A DNA stretch of 64,000 nucleotides, from positions 124,001 to 188,000 of the forward strand of contig JAKQHT010000023.1 of NCBI GenBank assembly GCA_029557895.1, written 5' to 3'. The DNA is from Bacteroidota bacterium (lineage in GTDB: Bacteria; Bacteroidota; Bacteroidia; Flavobacteriales; Flavobacteriaceae). The notes under the pieces were generated by a model that was given only the letters and a program-made list of their open reading frames with translations, had not been told where the DNA came from and made no database searches. This document shows, piece after piece, positions 37,964 to 47,790 of this stretch. The position numbers and the translations under genes were made by a program. Position 1 is the stretch's first letter. Each line of letters opens with the position of its first letter.

Positions 37964-39235
37964 ATGAATATTTTATTACTTGGTTCTGGCGGGCGCGAAC
38001 ATGCTTTGGCTTGGAAAATGCTTCAATCTTCAAAAACAACCAAACTATTTGTCGCACCCGGTAATGCAGGAACGGCAGCTATTGCCACAAATGTTCCTTT
38101 GGATATTTTGGATTTTAACGCTGTAAAAAACCTTGCCTTACAGGAAAAAATAGATATGGTAGTTGTTGGCCCTGAAGATCCATTGGTTGCGGGTATTCAC
38201 GATTTCTTTTTAAACGATGATTTGCTCAAGCAAATTGCAGTGATCGGGCCGCAAAAAGCTGCGGCACAGCTTGAAGGCAGTAAAGAATTTGCAAAACAAT
38301 TTTTAATACGGCATCAAATACCCACAGCGGCGTATCAAAGTTTTAATGCCTCGACCATTGAAAAGGGATACCAATTTTTAGAAACCCTAAAACCGCCGTA
38401 TGTACTAAAAGCTGATGGTCTTGCCGCCGGAAAAGGCGTCGTGATTTTAAATGATCTAAACGAAGCCAAAACCGAACTGAAACGTATGCTCGTGGATGCA
38501 AAATTTGGTGCGGCAAGCACAAAAGTGGTCATTGAAGAGTTTCTTGCCGGTATTGAGTTGAGCTGTTTTGTTCTGACCGACGGCAAACACTACAAAATAT
38601 TGCCAACAGCAAAAGATTACAAACGCATAGGAGAAGGCGACACGGGTTTAAATACCGGCGGAATGGGCGCAATATCGCCGGTGCCGTTTGCAACTCCCGA
38701 ATTTCTGTCAAAAATTGAAGAACGCATTGTAAAACCCACCATAAACGGACTTCTAAAAGACCAATTGCCATACAAAGGCTTTATATTTATAGGATTGATA
38801 AAATCGGGCAGCGACCCAAAAGTGATCGAATACAACGTACGAATGGGCGATCCTGAAACCGAAGTCGTATTGCCAAGACTAAAAAATGATTTGGTTGCCG
38901 TTTTTCAGGCGATTGCCAATCAAACATTGAACGAGATAAATATTGAAATTGACGACCGCGCAGCTGCTACCGTCATGATGGTATCTGGAGGATACCCCGA
39001 AGATTATGAAAAAGGAAAAGAAATCACCGGACTCGAACTCGTAACAGATTCCATTCCGTTTCATGCGGCCGCAATTCTAAAAGATGGTAAAGTTGTGACT
39101 TCCGGAGGGCGCGTACTGGCAATGACATCGTACGGAAACACCTATGATGAAGCCATAAAAAAATCTTATCAAAATATAGAAAAACTACATTTTGATAAGA
39201 TGTATTACCGAAAGGATATCGGGTTTGACTTATAA
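37964..39235 (+). CDS. purD: Phosphoribosylamine-glycine ligase
   Basis: A 423-residue ATP-grasp enzyme, the second step of purine synthesis (GAR synthetase). MNILLLGSGGREHALAWKM at the N-terminus, VGPEDPLVAGI, KADGLAAGKGVVI (ATP-grasp loop) and LNTGGMGAISPVPF, then EYNVRMGDPETEVVLPRL, are all PurD signatures. The length is normal. The 3' end overlaps the convergent small-gene stop at 39230 by 6 bases. Confidence 0.97.
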   Translation: MNILLLGSGGREHALAWKMLQSSKTTKLFVAPGNAGTAAIATNVPLDILDFNAVKNLALQEKIDMVVVGPEDPLVAGIHDFFLNDDLLKQIAVIGPQKAAAQLEGSKEFAKQFLIRHQIPTAAYQSFNASTIEKGYQFLETLKPPYVLKADGLAAGKGVVILNDLNEAKTELKRMLVDAKFGAASTKVVIEEFLAGIELSCFVLTDGKHYKILPTAKDYKRIGEGDTGLNTGGMGAISPVPFATPEFLSKIEERIVKPTINGLLKDQLPYKGFIFIGLIKSGSDPKVIEYNVRMGDPETEVVLPRLKNDLVAVFQAIANQTLNEINIEIDDRAAATVMMVSGGYPEDYEKGKEITGLELVTDSIPFHAAAILKDGKVVTSGGRVLAMTSYGNTYDEAIKKSYQNIEKLHFDKMYYRKDIGFDL

Positions 39236-39457
39236 ATATGAATGGGAGGTAATGCTTTTATCTTCCTCCTTGTTGTCGTTGAAACTTTTCAGTTGGAGCA
39301 TCCAATAGACGAATGCCACCATGCCGACGACAATAAATATCCATGAAACGAGGTTTGCCGCCCACCAGTTTTCAAGCTCCAGCGCCCTCAAGGCATCCAA
39401 AGGGGCAAACAATATGTTCACAAATAAATCCTGAATGGCATAAAAAAAATCTTTCAT
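39230..39457 (-). CDS. Small conserved membrane protein (DUF6341-like)
   Basis: A 75-residue protein with one clear transmembrane helix (about 36-54) preceded by LRALELENWWAANLVSW and followed by LKSFNDNKEEDKSITSHSYL. I recall nearly the same pattern as a small flavobacterial family next to purD, DUF6341, but the name is from memory. Function unknown. It is convergent with purD and overlaps it by 6 bases; a TAATTTTG box on this strand (+ strand 39484-39491) could serve as promoter. Confidence 0.75.
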   Translation of the reverse strand: MKDFFYAIQDLFVNILFAPLDALRALELENWWAANLVSWIFIVVGMVAFVYWMLQLKSFNDNKEEDKSITSHSYL

Positions 39458-39984
39458 CGCAAATGAATGTTATATTTACAGTACAAAATTACATTTTTAT
39501 TTTAGAGCCTGTTTAAAAATTTAACTAATTTTATTGTTAGGCGCTGTTTTGGATACAACTTCGATACAATTTTGAAACGAGAGCCCCGATATCCTTTAAG
39601 CATTTGCCTTGTATCGCACATGAACTTTAATTGCCATAGGTTTTTGCTGAATATTCATTGTGCCCCAAAAAATCACTGTGGCGACGTTATCGTAATAAAT
39701 TTATACAGACACTTGCCAAAACAACCCTTAAAGTACAAAATTATCAAGTCATTATAGCAAAGCGCAAATGCACATATGCTTTTCAATTTGTTTTATAATA
39801 GCAGTTCTTATATTTTCACAGATGATTTTAAGGGTCAAAGCAGTATGTTAAAACCCGATTCACGGATACAACGTATTCTAACTCTGTGATTTTTTTAAGT
39901 TTATAGATTAGTTTTTAACCAAAAATCTGTGTACCTATGGTTAAAAGAAAGTATAAGATTCGTAAAATTTTTGAATTGATTTAG
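39458..39984. other. Non-coding 527-base gap
   Basis: AT-rich DNA between the small DUF6341-like gene and the DUF6427-like gene. A 61-codon ORF at 39572-39757 (+) has no recognisable domain or upstream signal and is not called. No tRNA, terminator or long repeat was seen. Confidence 0.45.
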
Positions 39985-40908
39985 ATGGTTTCCAGTTTTT
40001 TCAGCCAATCGCGCCCCATTCATTTTTTGGTCGTCAGTGTGTTTCTGTTGGTCATCTTTGTGGCCTCAAAGTTCTACACCCTCAACGAACCGCTCACGGT
40101 GGTATTGGTTGCAGAGCAATTGTTTTATTTTATGATTGTTATTTTTTCGCTGTTTATACTCGATTTTTTTGCGAGCAGGAACAAGCTTACCAAGAAAAAC
40201 AGCTACAAGTTGTTGTTTTTTGGGCTTTTTATGGGCATGCTCCCAGAAACATTGCTGAACAGCAACATTCTGCTATCCAATTTTTTTATTCTCTTGGCTT
40301 TGCGGCGCATCATCAGTTTGCGCACCCATAAAGAAATCAAAAAGAAACTGTTTGATGCTGGCTTTTGGATCGCCATTGCCACCCTGTTCTATTTTTGGGC
40401 ATCGTTATTTTTTATCCTGATTTTTGCCTCAATTTTCCTATATTCGATTATTAACGTCAAGAGTTGGCTGGTTCCGTTTACGGGTGTTTTGTCGGTTGCC
40501 ATAATCTGGATGGCACTGATGTTGGTAACAGGAAGGGATTTCACCGACTATTTTGACACCCATTTGATGCACAGTCTTGACTTTACGGGTTTAAACGCTA
40601 CACGGATTATGCTTTCTGCCACGATACTGATCTCTTATGGTACATGGGCGTCATTTTTTTTCATAAACCAGCTCAAGGACAAGTCCAAAAAGTTAAGGCC
40701 TTCTTTCAATTTGGTGGTTATTTCGTCCATTATAGCCCTGACAATCGTTCTGATTGCTCCAGATAAAAACGGCAGCGAGTTTATTTTTCTTTTCGCCCCA
40801 CTTTCCATCATACTGTCCAATTATATGGAAATCACCGAAGAAACATGGTTTAAGGAAGCATTGATTTATGTATTGATCTTGGTGCCGGTTGTTACGCTGT
40901 TTTTTTAA
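39985..40908 (+). CDS. Conserved membrane protein (DUF6427-like)
   Basis: A 307-residue protein with about eight hydrophobic helices covering most of its length, beginning MVSSFFSQSRPIHFLVVSVF. The family is common in Flavobacteriia near upp and purD; I recall it as DUF6427, with no known function. Conserved-looking loops include EPLTVVLVAEQLFYF, GMLPETLLNSN and RRIISLRTHKEIKKKLFDAGFWI. It may sit in the membrane as a small-molecule or lipid-linked factor, but nothing in the sequence says which. Confidence 0.75.
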   Translation: MVSSFFSQSRPIHFLVVSVFLLVIFVASKFYTLNEPLTVVLVAEQLFYFMIVIFSLFILDFFASRNKLTKKNSYKLLFFGLFMGMLPETLLNSNILLSNFFILLALRRIISLRTHKEIKKKLFDAGFWIAIATLFYFWASLFFILIFASIFLYSIINVKSWLVPFTGVLSVAIIWMALMLVTGRDFTDYFDTHLMHSLDFTGLNATRIMLSATILISYGTWASFFFINQLKDKSKKLRPSFNLVVISSIIALTIVLIAPDKNGSEFIFLFAPLSIILSNYMEITEETWFKEALIYVLILVPVVTLFF

Positions 40909-41443
40909 AACAGTTTCTATTGAAACGCATCACGCGGACACTACGCCGGTTCACTTATCAATGCCGTAAAGGCATGAAAAACGCAGTATAGCTTTTTTAA
41001 TATCGGGAAGGATGTACCGCTCGGGATGAAGCATATGCCAAACGATGGGTTTCAATGTTGGGTATTGCGGCCGTTAAATGACAAATGGGTCTTTTCGACC
41101 TTCCTTCCATGGAAATTTACCCCCAAAAAATCGCACAAAGCATCGGTTTACAGAAAATTGTAGCGCACCATCGCCAAGAACGTTTCGTTGAACTGCCTAT
41201 GGGCAGTCTTGCGCAATGCTTTCAAAAGGCTTTTATTTGAAAACCAAAAGAATAACCACATAAGATATGTCTGCAAGTGGTTTTGAACGTTCAAATTTTA
41301 AAATGGATAGCTTGATTTTAATAATTAAATTGTAAGTTTACAAAAGAAAGAAAATGTTAAAAAAGTTGTATCGTTCTGGCAACCCCATTGGGTTGAAGTG
41401 CGACATTTTCAGTCATTTCTGTCAATTGTTTTCTATAATAAGC
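40909..41443. other. 535-base gap with weak coding relics and a promoter
   Basis: Before the GH2 gene promoter at 41312, no intact gene is seen. On the minus strand, codons between about 41232 and 41043 can be read as two protein-like pieces (LLKALRKTAHRQFNETFLAM, then TDALCDFLGVNFHGRK) in one frame, broken by a stop. On the plus strand, about 40977-41163 is open without an early start. These may be remains of a lost gene or chance. A short perfect hairpin, ATGCC/GGCAT, is at 40961-40975. Confidence 0.35.
41312..41340 (+). promoter_or_regulatory. Promoter for the GH2/GH29 genes
   Basis: TTG at 41312-41314, an 18-base spacer and TAAGTTTA at 41333-41340 give a near-consensus Bacteroidota promoter (last -7 base A instead of G). 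The predicted start near 41347 leaves a leader of about 95 bases before the signal-peptide ATG at 41444. Confidence 0.5.
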
Positions 41444-44400
41444 ATGAAAAAATTTTTTTTACTTTTTTTGGGCCTCATTGGCTTTATAACCTCGGCCCAA
41501 ATTCCCCTGCCAACCGAATTACAAACACCCGAATTGGTATCCATCAACCGTATGCCCATGCGGAATCATGCATTTGCTTATGAAACAATGGCAATGGCAA
41601 AGGCAAACGACCGGGATAAATCGTCCAATTTCCTTTCCCTGAACGGTAGTTGGAAATTCAATTGGGTTAAAAACCCCAACCATAGGCCACAAAAATTTTA
41701 TGAAGTAAGCTTTGATGACAGCAACTGGGATAATTTCAGAATTCCCGCAAGTTGGGAGGTAAACGGATACGGACTTCCCATTTATGTAAACCAACCGTAC
41801 GATTTTGCAGGACATAATTTGGGTTACAGCAAGATGAACCCTCCTTATGATATTCCGGCAGACAACAATCCGGTAGGCTCATACCGAAAAAAAATCACAC
41901 TTCCTGACGGTTTCAAGGGGAAACAAATTTTCCTTCATGTGGGCAATGCCAAAAGCTGTCTTTTTGTATGGGTAAACGGCAAAATGGTGGGTTATAGCGA
42001 AGACAGTAAATTGGCAGCTGAATTTGATATTACCGACTTTGTCAAGGATGGCGAAAATCTAATTGCTTTGCAGGTTTATCGATGGAGCGACGCAAGCTAT
42101 TTGGAGTGTCAAGACATGTTTCGTTTTTCAGGCATAGAAAGAGATGTTTTTTTGTTTGCAACCAATAGGCTTAACATCAGAGACACCAAGATTGAAGCAA
42201 CACTTGATCCTACCTATACCAACGGTTTGCTTTCCATCACCGCAGAGGTTAATAATTATAAATGGGAAAAAGGGTATCACAGCAAGCCCGACAACTTTTT
42301 GGTCGAAGTTCAATTGCAAGATGCTTTGGGCAATATAGTTTACCATGATGAAACCAAAGAATTTGGTACCGTATTGGGAAAATACAAAAAAGATGTAACC
42401 TTTGCCACCACCATTGGCAATGTCAAAACCTGGACGGCAGAAACCCCAAACCTCTACACCCTTTATCTCACCTTAAAAAATGAAAATGGCGATGTGCTTG
42501 AAGTAACACCACAACGCATCGGGTTCAAAAAAATAGAAATAAATGGCCCGGATTTTTTGGTTAATGGCAAAAGGGTATTTATCAAAGGCGTAAACCGTCA
42601 TGAACACCATCCCAGAAATGGCCATACGTTGAGCAAAAGCGATATGCGAAAAGATATGGAGATGATGAAAAAACTCAATGTCAATGCAGTCCGGAATTCC
42701 CACTATCCGCCAGACCCTTACTGGATGGAGCTTTGCGACGAATACGGACTATATGTTGTTGAAGAAGCCAATATTGAAAGCCATGGACTGGGGTACGACT
42801 TAAGCGTCACTTTGGCCAACAAATCACTTTGGAAAGAGGCACATTTACAGCGCATACAGCGGATGTATGAGCGGGATAAAAACCACGTATCGGTAGTAAC
42901 CTGGTCGTTGGGAAACGAAGCGGGCGACGGTGCCAATTTTTACGAAGCGTACCAATGGCTCAAATCGAGAACATCTTTACCCATCCAATACGAACGAACG
43001 ATCAATTATAGCAAGCCTTTTGGCGCTTCCTATTCAGAAATATACTGCCCGCAATATTTTTCGCCCGGAAGCATGTTGGAATATTCAAAAAGCGATGCAA
43101 CAGCCCCGATGATACAAAGCGAGTACGCACACATCATGGGCAACAGTTTAGGCAATTTTCAGGACTATTGGGACGTGATTGAAAACAACCCCAAACTTCA
43201 GGGAGGCTTCATTTGGGAGTGGATAGACCAAAGCATTGACACGATAAAAAATGGCAAACGCATAAAAGCTTATGGAGGTGATTTTCCCCTGGAAGGCCCG
43301 GTCGATGCAAACTTAAGCGACAATAATTTTTGCATTAAGGGTGTCGTTGATGCTTACAGAAACGAAACACCTATTGCACACGAGGTAAAAAAAGTCTATC
43401 AACACATCAAAACTAAATGGAAAGGAAACAACCGCATCCTGATAAAGAACGGATATTTCTTCAGATCACTCGATAATGTGGGCTTTAGATGGGTATTGCA
43501 GGAAAATGGAGCAGAAAAAGAAAAAGGAACCGTAAAAACCATCTCACTGCAGGCACAAGCAGCAGCCGAATTTGACATACCCATCAAAACCAAATTGAAA
43601 GAAGACAAAGAATACCAGTTAAACATCTATTATTATTTAAAATCTGCGGAACCCTTTTTGCCGCAAGGCTATGAAATCGCCGCCGAACAGTTTTTGCTGA
43701 ACTCATTGACCGCCCCGGTTTTTGTCCCTTCAGAGAAAGCAAAATTGAAGATTTCGCAAGATGAATCCCAATGCATCGTAACAGGCAAAAATTTCACGGT
43801 GGTTTTTGATTTGAATAAAGGCGAATTGGCAAATTATAAAATAAATGGAGAAGAAATAATAAAACATGGCCCGGTACCTGCTTTCTGGCGCGCCCCGACA
43901 GACAATGATATAGGAGCCGGATTTAACAAAAATCTGAATATATGGCGTAATGCTTATGAAAACGGCTCACCGCCCAAAACCTCGGTTGCCCAAATTAATG
44001 ATGGACGTTGCCAAATCAGCTTTTCAAAGGATTTGGCAAATGGCGACGCCTCCCATATTCAAGTATTTACCGTGTATGGCGATGGAAGTATAAAAGTAGA
44101 AAACAGTTTTAGAGCCATAAAAGGAGAACATCCGTTACTGCTTCGCGCCGGTACAGATCTGATCATCAATAAGAATTACAACACCATCACTTGGTACGGA
44201 AGAGGACCGGGAGAAAACTATACAGATAGAAAAGAAAACACATTCATTGGCAAGTACAAACAAACCTTGGATGAACAATATTACCCATATGCACGACCAC
44301 AGGAAAGCGGTAACCACACCGAAGTAAGGTGGGTAAGTTTTGCTGACCCAAAAGGCAAAACAATTCATTTCGCTTATGCTGACAGCCTGTTGAGTTTTTC

Positions 44401-44614
44401 GGCAGTGCCATACAGTTTGGATGACCTGGATCCGGAGATGAACAAAAAACAGTACCATAGCGGCGAACTCAACAAACGCAATGAAACGTATTTGCACATG
44501 GACCTCATCCAAACAGGGCTACAGGGCATCGACAGTTGGGGCGCATGGCCATTGGAAAAATACAGGGTGCCATTTAAAGACTATCAATACAGTTATTGGA
44601 TTAGGTTTGAATAA
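41444..44614 (+). CDS. GH2 beta-galactosidase, secreted
   Basis: A 1056-residue exported glycoside hydrolase of the large LacZ type. It has a signal peptide (MKKFFLLFLGLIGFITSAQ), N-terminal sugar-binding and immunoglobulin-like domains, a TIM barrel from about residue 370 and a C-terminal beta-gal small-chain domain (from about 780). NRHEHHPRNGH, acid/base Glu492 in WSLGNEAG and nucleophile Glu560 in SEYAHIMGNS are present. The ATG at 41444 is chosen over 41354 because only it leads directly into the signal peptide. The adjacent alpha-fucosidase gene suggests joint breakdown of galactose- and fucose-containing glycans. No SusC/SusD pair is in the window. Confidence 0.92.
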   Translation: MKKFFLLFLGLIGFITSAQIPLPTELQTPELVSINRMPMRNHAFAYETMAMAKANDRDKSSNFLSLNGSWKFNWVKNPNHRPQKFYEVSFDDSNWDNFRIPASWEVNGYGLPIYVNQPYDFAGHNLGYSKMNPPYDIPADNNPVGSYRKKITLPDGFKGKQIFLHVGNAKSCLFVWVNGKMVGYSEDSKLAAEFDITDFVKDGENLIALQVYRWSDASYLECQDMFRFSGIERDVFLFATNRLNIRDTKIEATLDPTYTNGLLSITAEVNNYKWEKGYHSKPDNFLVEVQLQDALGNIVYHDETKEFGTVLGKYKKDVTFATTIGNVKTWTAETPNLYTLYLTLKNENGDVLEVTPQRIGFKKIEINGPDFLVNGKRVFIKGVNRHEHHPRNGHTLSKSDMRKDMEMMKKLNVNAVRNSHYPPDPYWMELCDEYGLYVVEEANIESHGLGYDLSVTLANKSLWKEAHLQRIQRMYERDKNHVSVVTWSLGNEAGDGANFYEAYQWLKSRTSLPIQYERTINYSKPFGASYSEIYCPQYFSPGSMLEYSKSDATAPMIQSEYAHIMGNSLGNFQDYWDVIENNPKLQGGFIWEWIDQSIDTIKNGKRIKAYGGDFPLEGPVDANLSDNNFCIKGVVDAYRNETPIAHEVKKVYQHIKTKWKGNNRILIKNGYFFRSLDNVGFRWVLQENGAEKEKGTVKTISLQAQAAAEFDIPIKTKLKEDKEYQLNIYYYLKSAEPFLPQGYEIAAEQFLLNSLTAPVFVPSEKAKLKISQDESQCIVTGKNFTVVFDLNKGELANYKINGEEIIKHGPVPAFWRAPTDNDIGAGFNKNLNIWRNAYENGSPPKTSVAQINDGRCQISFSKDLANGDASHIQVFTVYGDGSIKVENSFRAIKGEHPLLLRAGTDLIINKNYNTITWYGRGPGENYTDRKENTFIGKYKQTLDEQYYPYARPQESGNHTEVRWVSFADPKGKTIHFAYADSLLSFSAVPYSLDDLDPEMNKKQYHSGELNKRNETYLHMDLIQTGLQGIDSWGAWPLEKYRVPFKDYQYSYWIRFE

Positions 44615-44784
44615 AAACCGGAAAAAATCAGATTGAATAAACTTTGATTTTTGCAAAATAATTTCAACCAAACGAGGCGCCTTTAAATGATTGGTTAAAC
44701 TAATTTAGAAATAAACCACAACAAAACAATTGCATGTGAACATCGCTCTATGAAGGTTGAACAATAAATAAATGTTTTAGCAAA

Positions 44785-46281
44785 ATGAAAGGTATTGTAT
44801 TGTCTATATTATTCTTGCCAGCATTATTGTACCCACAAAAAAACTATGTTGAGATATTACCGACCGACACCGAAGCGGACATAATTGAAAAGGCAGCAAA
44901 CGTAGTCCCGTCACCAAGACAATTAAGGTGGCAACAACTTGAAATGACCGCATTTTTTCATTTTGGCATCAATACATTTACAAATAAAGAATGGGGAAAC
45001 GGAAAAGAGGACATTACCTTATTTAACCCAACATCTCTAGATGCAAAACAATGGGTACAGATTGCAAAAGAGGCAGGATTCAAGCAAATTATCTTAACAG
45101 CCAAACACCATGACGGGTTTTGTTTATGGCCCAGTAAATACACAGACCATACCATAAAAAACACTCCATATAAAAACGGGAATGGCGATGTGGTAAAAGA
45201 AGTCGCCGAAGCCTGTAAATCCTATGCAATTGGTTTTGGTATTTACCTGTCGCCCTGGGACATGAATTCTGCTTTGTATGGCGATTATGAAAAATACAAC
45301 AGGTTCTTCATAAATCAATTAACAGAACTTCTCACAAATTACGGAAAAATAGACGAAGTCTGGTTTGATGGTGCCAACGGAGAGGGTCCAAACGGAAAAA
45401 AACAAGAATACAATTTTAACGCATGGTATCAAACTATACGCGACTTGCAGCCTTCGGCCACCATTGCCGTAATGGGTCCCGACATTAGGTGGGTCGGGAC
45501 AGAAACCGGAGTAGGCAGAGAAACAGAATGGAGTGTTGTTCCGGTTGAAGCACAATCCCAAGAAGCCATTGCAAACAACTCCCAAAGCGATGTCGCTTTT
45601 TCGCCAAAAGGCGATATGATGGGAAACGATTTGGGAAGCAGGGATAAAATTTTGAAAGCCGAAAAATTAGTATGGTACCCGGCAGAAACAGATGTAAGCA
45701 TCAGACCGGGATGGTTTTATCATCCCGAAGAGGACAATAAAGTGAAATCTGCAGACGATTTAATGAACATTTATTTCAGTTCAGTTGGGAGAAATGGCGT
45801 GTTGTTGCTGAACATTCCTCCAAACAAACAAGGATTGATAAGTGATTCTGATGCTAAAAGCTTGAGGGAGTGGAAAATAAAACACGATGCTGTTTTTTCT
45901 CATAATTTATTGAAAAACGCAACGGCCTCATCGGTAAACGGTATCAACACTTCATCATTAATTGACGGAAATTTTGATACATATTTTACAACAATAAACA
46001 AAAGCCCAACCACAACCATCGAGTTTGCCCTGAATCAAAACAGCACTTTTAACATCTTGATGATTCAGGAAAACATCGCTAAAGGACAACGTGTTGAAAA
46101 ATTTTATGCCGAATATTTTGAAAACGGTTCGTGGATTAAATTTACCGAAGGAACCACCGTAGGATTCAAAAGATTATTAAGGTTCGATACAATTTCTGCC
46201 GATAAAATAAGAATTCATATAGAATCTTCAAGATTGAACCCCATGCTCTCCGAAGTCGGGCTGTTTTATCAAACCCAATAA
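44785..46281 (+). CDS. GH29 alpha-L-fucosidase with F5/8-type C-terminal domain
   Basis: A 498-residue exported enzyme: a signal peptide (about 1-16), a GH29 barrel with LTAKHHDGFCLWPSKYTDH, and nucleophile Asp195 in DEVWFDGANG. Residues about 370-498 form a discoidin/CBM32-like beta-sandwich (NATASSVNGINTSSLIDGNFDTYF). It removes terminal fucose from glycans. The general acid of GH29 cannot be assigned confidently by eye. The gene is 170 bases after the GH2 gene, same strand, and probably co-regulated. Confidence 0.9.
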   Translation: MKGIVLSILFLPALLYPQKNYVEILPTDTEADIIEKAANVVPSPRQLRWQQLEMTAFFHFGINTFTNKEWGNGKEDITLFNPTSLDAKQWVQIAKEAGFKQIILTAKHHDGFCLWPSKYTDHTIKNTPYKNGNGDVVKEVAEACKSYAIGFGIYLSPWDMNSALYGDYEKYNRFFINQLTELLTNYGKIDEVWFDGANGEGPNGKKQEYNFNAWYQTIRDLQPSATIAVMGPDIRWVGTETGVGRETEWSVVPVEAQSQEAIANNSQSDVAFSPKGDMMGNDLGSRDKILKAEKLVWYPAETDVSIRPGWFYHPEEDNKVKSADDLMNIYFSSVGRNGVLLLNIPPNKQGLISDSDAKSLREWKIKHDAVFSHNLLKNATASSVNGINTSSLIDGNFDTYFTTINKSPTTTIEFALNQNSTFNILMIQENIAKGQRVEKFYAEYFENGSWIKFTEGTTVGFKRLLRFDTISADKIRIHIESSRLNPMLSEVGLFYQTQ

Positions 46282-46308
46282 ACCCCCGGTGCATCACAAA
46301 GCCATCGC

Positions 46309-46353
46309 CGGACACGACCAAACCGAAAGTCCAGACCTTGCGGTCTTTGTCCG
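46309..46353. terminator. Possible bidirectional terminator hairpin
   Basis: Between convergent GH29 and upp stops, CGGACA (46309-46314) pairs with TGTCCG (46348-46353), and an inner stem AGACC/GGTCT (46333-46337, 46342-46346) lies inside. A run of seven T follows at 46371 (+). The unpaired parts make it weak. Confidence 0.35.
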
Positions 46354-46376
46354 ACACAAATCCTCAAGCCTTTTTT

Positions 46377-47036
46377 TCAATTCTGCATCTTATTGCCAAA
46401 TGCCAAATCGCCCGCATCTCCAAGCCCCGGCATGATATACCCTTTGTCGTTGAGGTGCTCGTCAATGGCCGCTATCCAAAGGTGCGTATCGGCAGAAAAA
46501 TGGTTTTCCACATACGACACACCGGCCCTTGCACCAATGACACTGACCAAGTGGATCTCTTTTGGAACGCCAAAAGGCAACAAAGCCTCATACGTGGCCA
46601 CCATGGACTGTCCCGTCGCCAACATCGGATCTGCCAGGATCAGAGTTTTGCCGCTTAATGGTGGACAGGCCAAATACTCTACCACTATTTCAAAGCTTTC
46701 GGGGTTTTTCTGGTGTTGCCTATAGGCAGAAATGAACGCATTCTGCGCATCGTCAAAATAGTTCAACAGCCCGTGGTGCAATGGCACACCGGCCCTCAAA
46801 ATGGAGCATAGCACAATCTCGTTTTCAGGAAGATTGGCGGTTGCGATGCCGAGCGGCGTAGTGATTTGCTTGGAGCCGTAACGCAGTTTTTTGCTCAACT
46901 CGTACCCAAGAACCTCGCCGATGCGCTCAATGTTCCGCCTGAAGCGCATACTGTCTTTTTGAATATTGACATCGCGCAGTTCGGAAACAAAGGTACTCAA
47001 AATAGAATTTTCTTCGGTAATGTGGTGTATATGCAT
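46377..47036 (-). CDS. upp: Uracil phosphoribosyltransferase
   Basis: A 219-residue salvage enzyme making UMP from uracil and PRPP. ILRAGVPLHHGLLNYFDDA, the PRPP loop LILADPMLATGQSMVATYEAL (about 133-153) and DEHLNDKGYIMPGLGDAGD at the C-terminus are Upp hallmarks. The length is normal. It is divergent from the DUF4254 gene with a 76-base shared upstream region and convergent with the fucosidase gene. Confidence 0.95.
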   Translation of the reverse strand: MHIHHITEENSILSTFVSELRDVNIQKDSMRFRRNIERIGEVLGYELSKKLRYGSKQITTPLGIATANLPENEIVLCSILRAGVPLHHGLLNYFDDAQNAFISAYRQHQKNPESFEIVVEYLACPPLSGKTLILADPMLATGQSMVATYEALLPFGVPKEIHLVSVIGARAGVSYVENHFSADTHLWIAAIDEHLNDKGYIMPGLGDAGDLAFGNKMQN

Positions 47037-47112
47037 AGTTGGGACATAACAGATTAACGGTCGTAAAGTTAATTATTTTAGGCGTATATTTACCGTTTCA
47101 AAAACCAATCCT

Positions 47113-47718
47113 ATGTTTTCACAATTTGCCTTCCCCATTTTTGAACAATCTATCAAAGATTATCACATTGTTGACGATGTGTACCAACCGGTTTCGAATC
47201 CTTATGAAAAAGGAAGTATTGAATATCTTTTGTATGCCAAAAATTGGGTTGACACCGTACAATGGCATTATGAAGACATTATCCGTGACCCCAATATCAA
47301 CCCCGTGGATGCTTTGGACTTAAAACGAAAAATAGATGCTTCCAATCAGGTCCGGACCGATATGGTTGAATACATCGACAGCTATTTTCTTCAAAAATAC
47401 GCTTCGGTTAAGGCCAAACCAAATGCAAAAATCAACACCGAAAGTCCGGCATGGGCCATTGACCGCTTGTCTATTTTGGCATTGAAAATCTACCACATGA
47501 ACGAAGAAGCAACCCGCCCGGATGCTACGCAAGAACACCGTGCCAAATGCCAAGAAAAGCTAAACGTTCTGCTTGACCAAAAAAACGACATGTTTACTTC
47601 AATCAACGATTTGCTCACCGATATTGCCAACGGCGACAAGTTCATGAAAGTCTATAAGCAAATGAAAATGTACAATGACGATGACTTAAATCCGGTGCTG
47701 TATCAGAACAAAAAATAG
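47113..47718 (+). CDS. DUF4254 domain protein
   Basis: A 201-residue soluble helical protein matching the DUF4254 pattern: KNWVDTVQWHYEDIIRDPNINP (about 55-76), DASNQVRTDMVEYID and SPAWAIDRLSILALKIYHM. Function is unknown; from memory the family is widespread in Bacteroidota and often sits directly upstream of a GT9 glycosyltransferase gene, as here. A TATATTTA sequence in the divergent gap may be part of its promoter. Confidence 0.85.
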   Translation: MFSQFAFPIFEQSIKDYHIVDDVYQPVSNPYEKGSIEYLLYAKNWVDTVQWHYEDIIRDPNINPVDALDLKRKIDASNQVRTDMVEYIDSYFLQKYASVKAKPNAKINTESPAWAIDRLSILALKIYHMNEEATRPDATQEHRAKCQEKLNVLLDQKNDMFTSINDLLTDIANGDKFMKVYKQMKMYNDDDLNPVLYQNKK

Positions 47719-47790
47719 TTTTTGCACACAGGTTTCAGTTAAAAAAGCGACCAATTGACTGCAACTGCCAACGGAATGCCACAAAAAACC

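Noticed and set aside
39572-39757. 61-codon ORF in the gap before the DUF6427-like gene
   Set aside because: No family resemblance, no promoter placement, and composition like the surrounding non-coding DNA.
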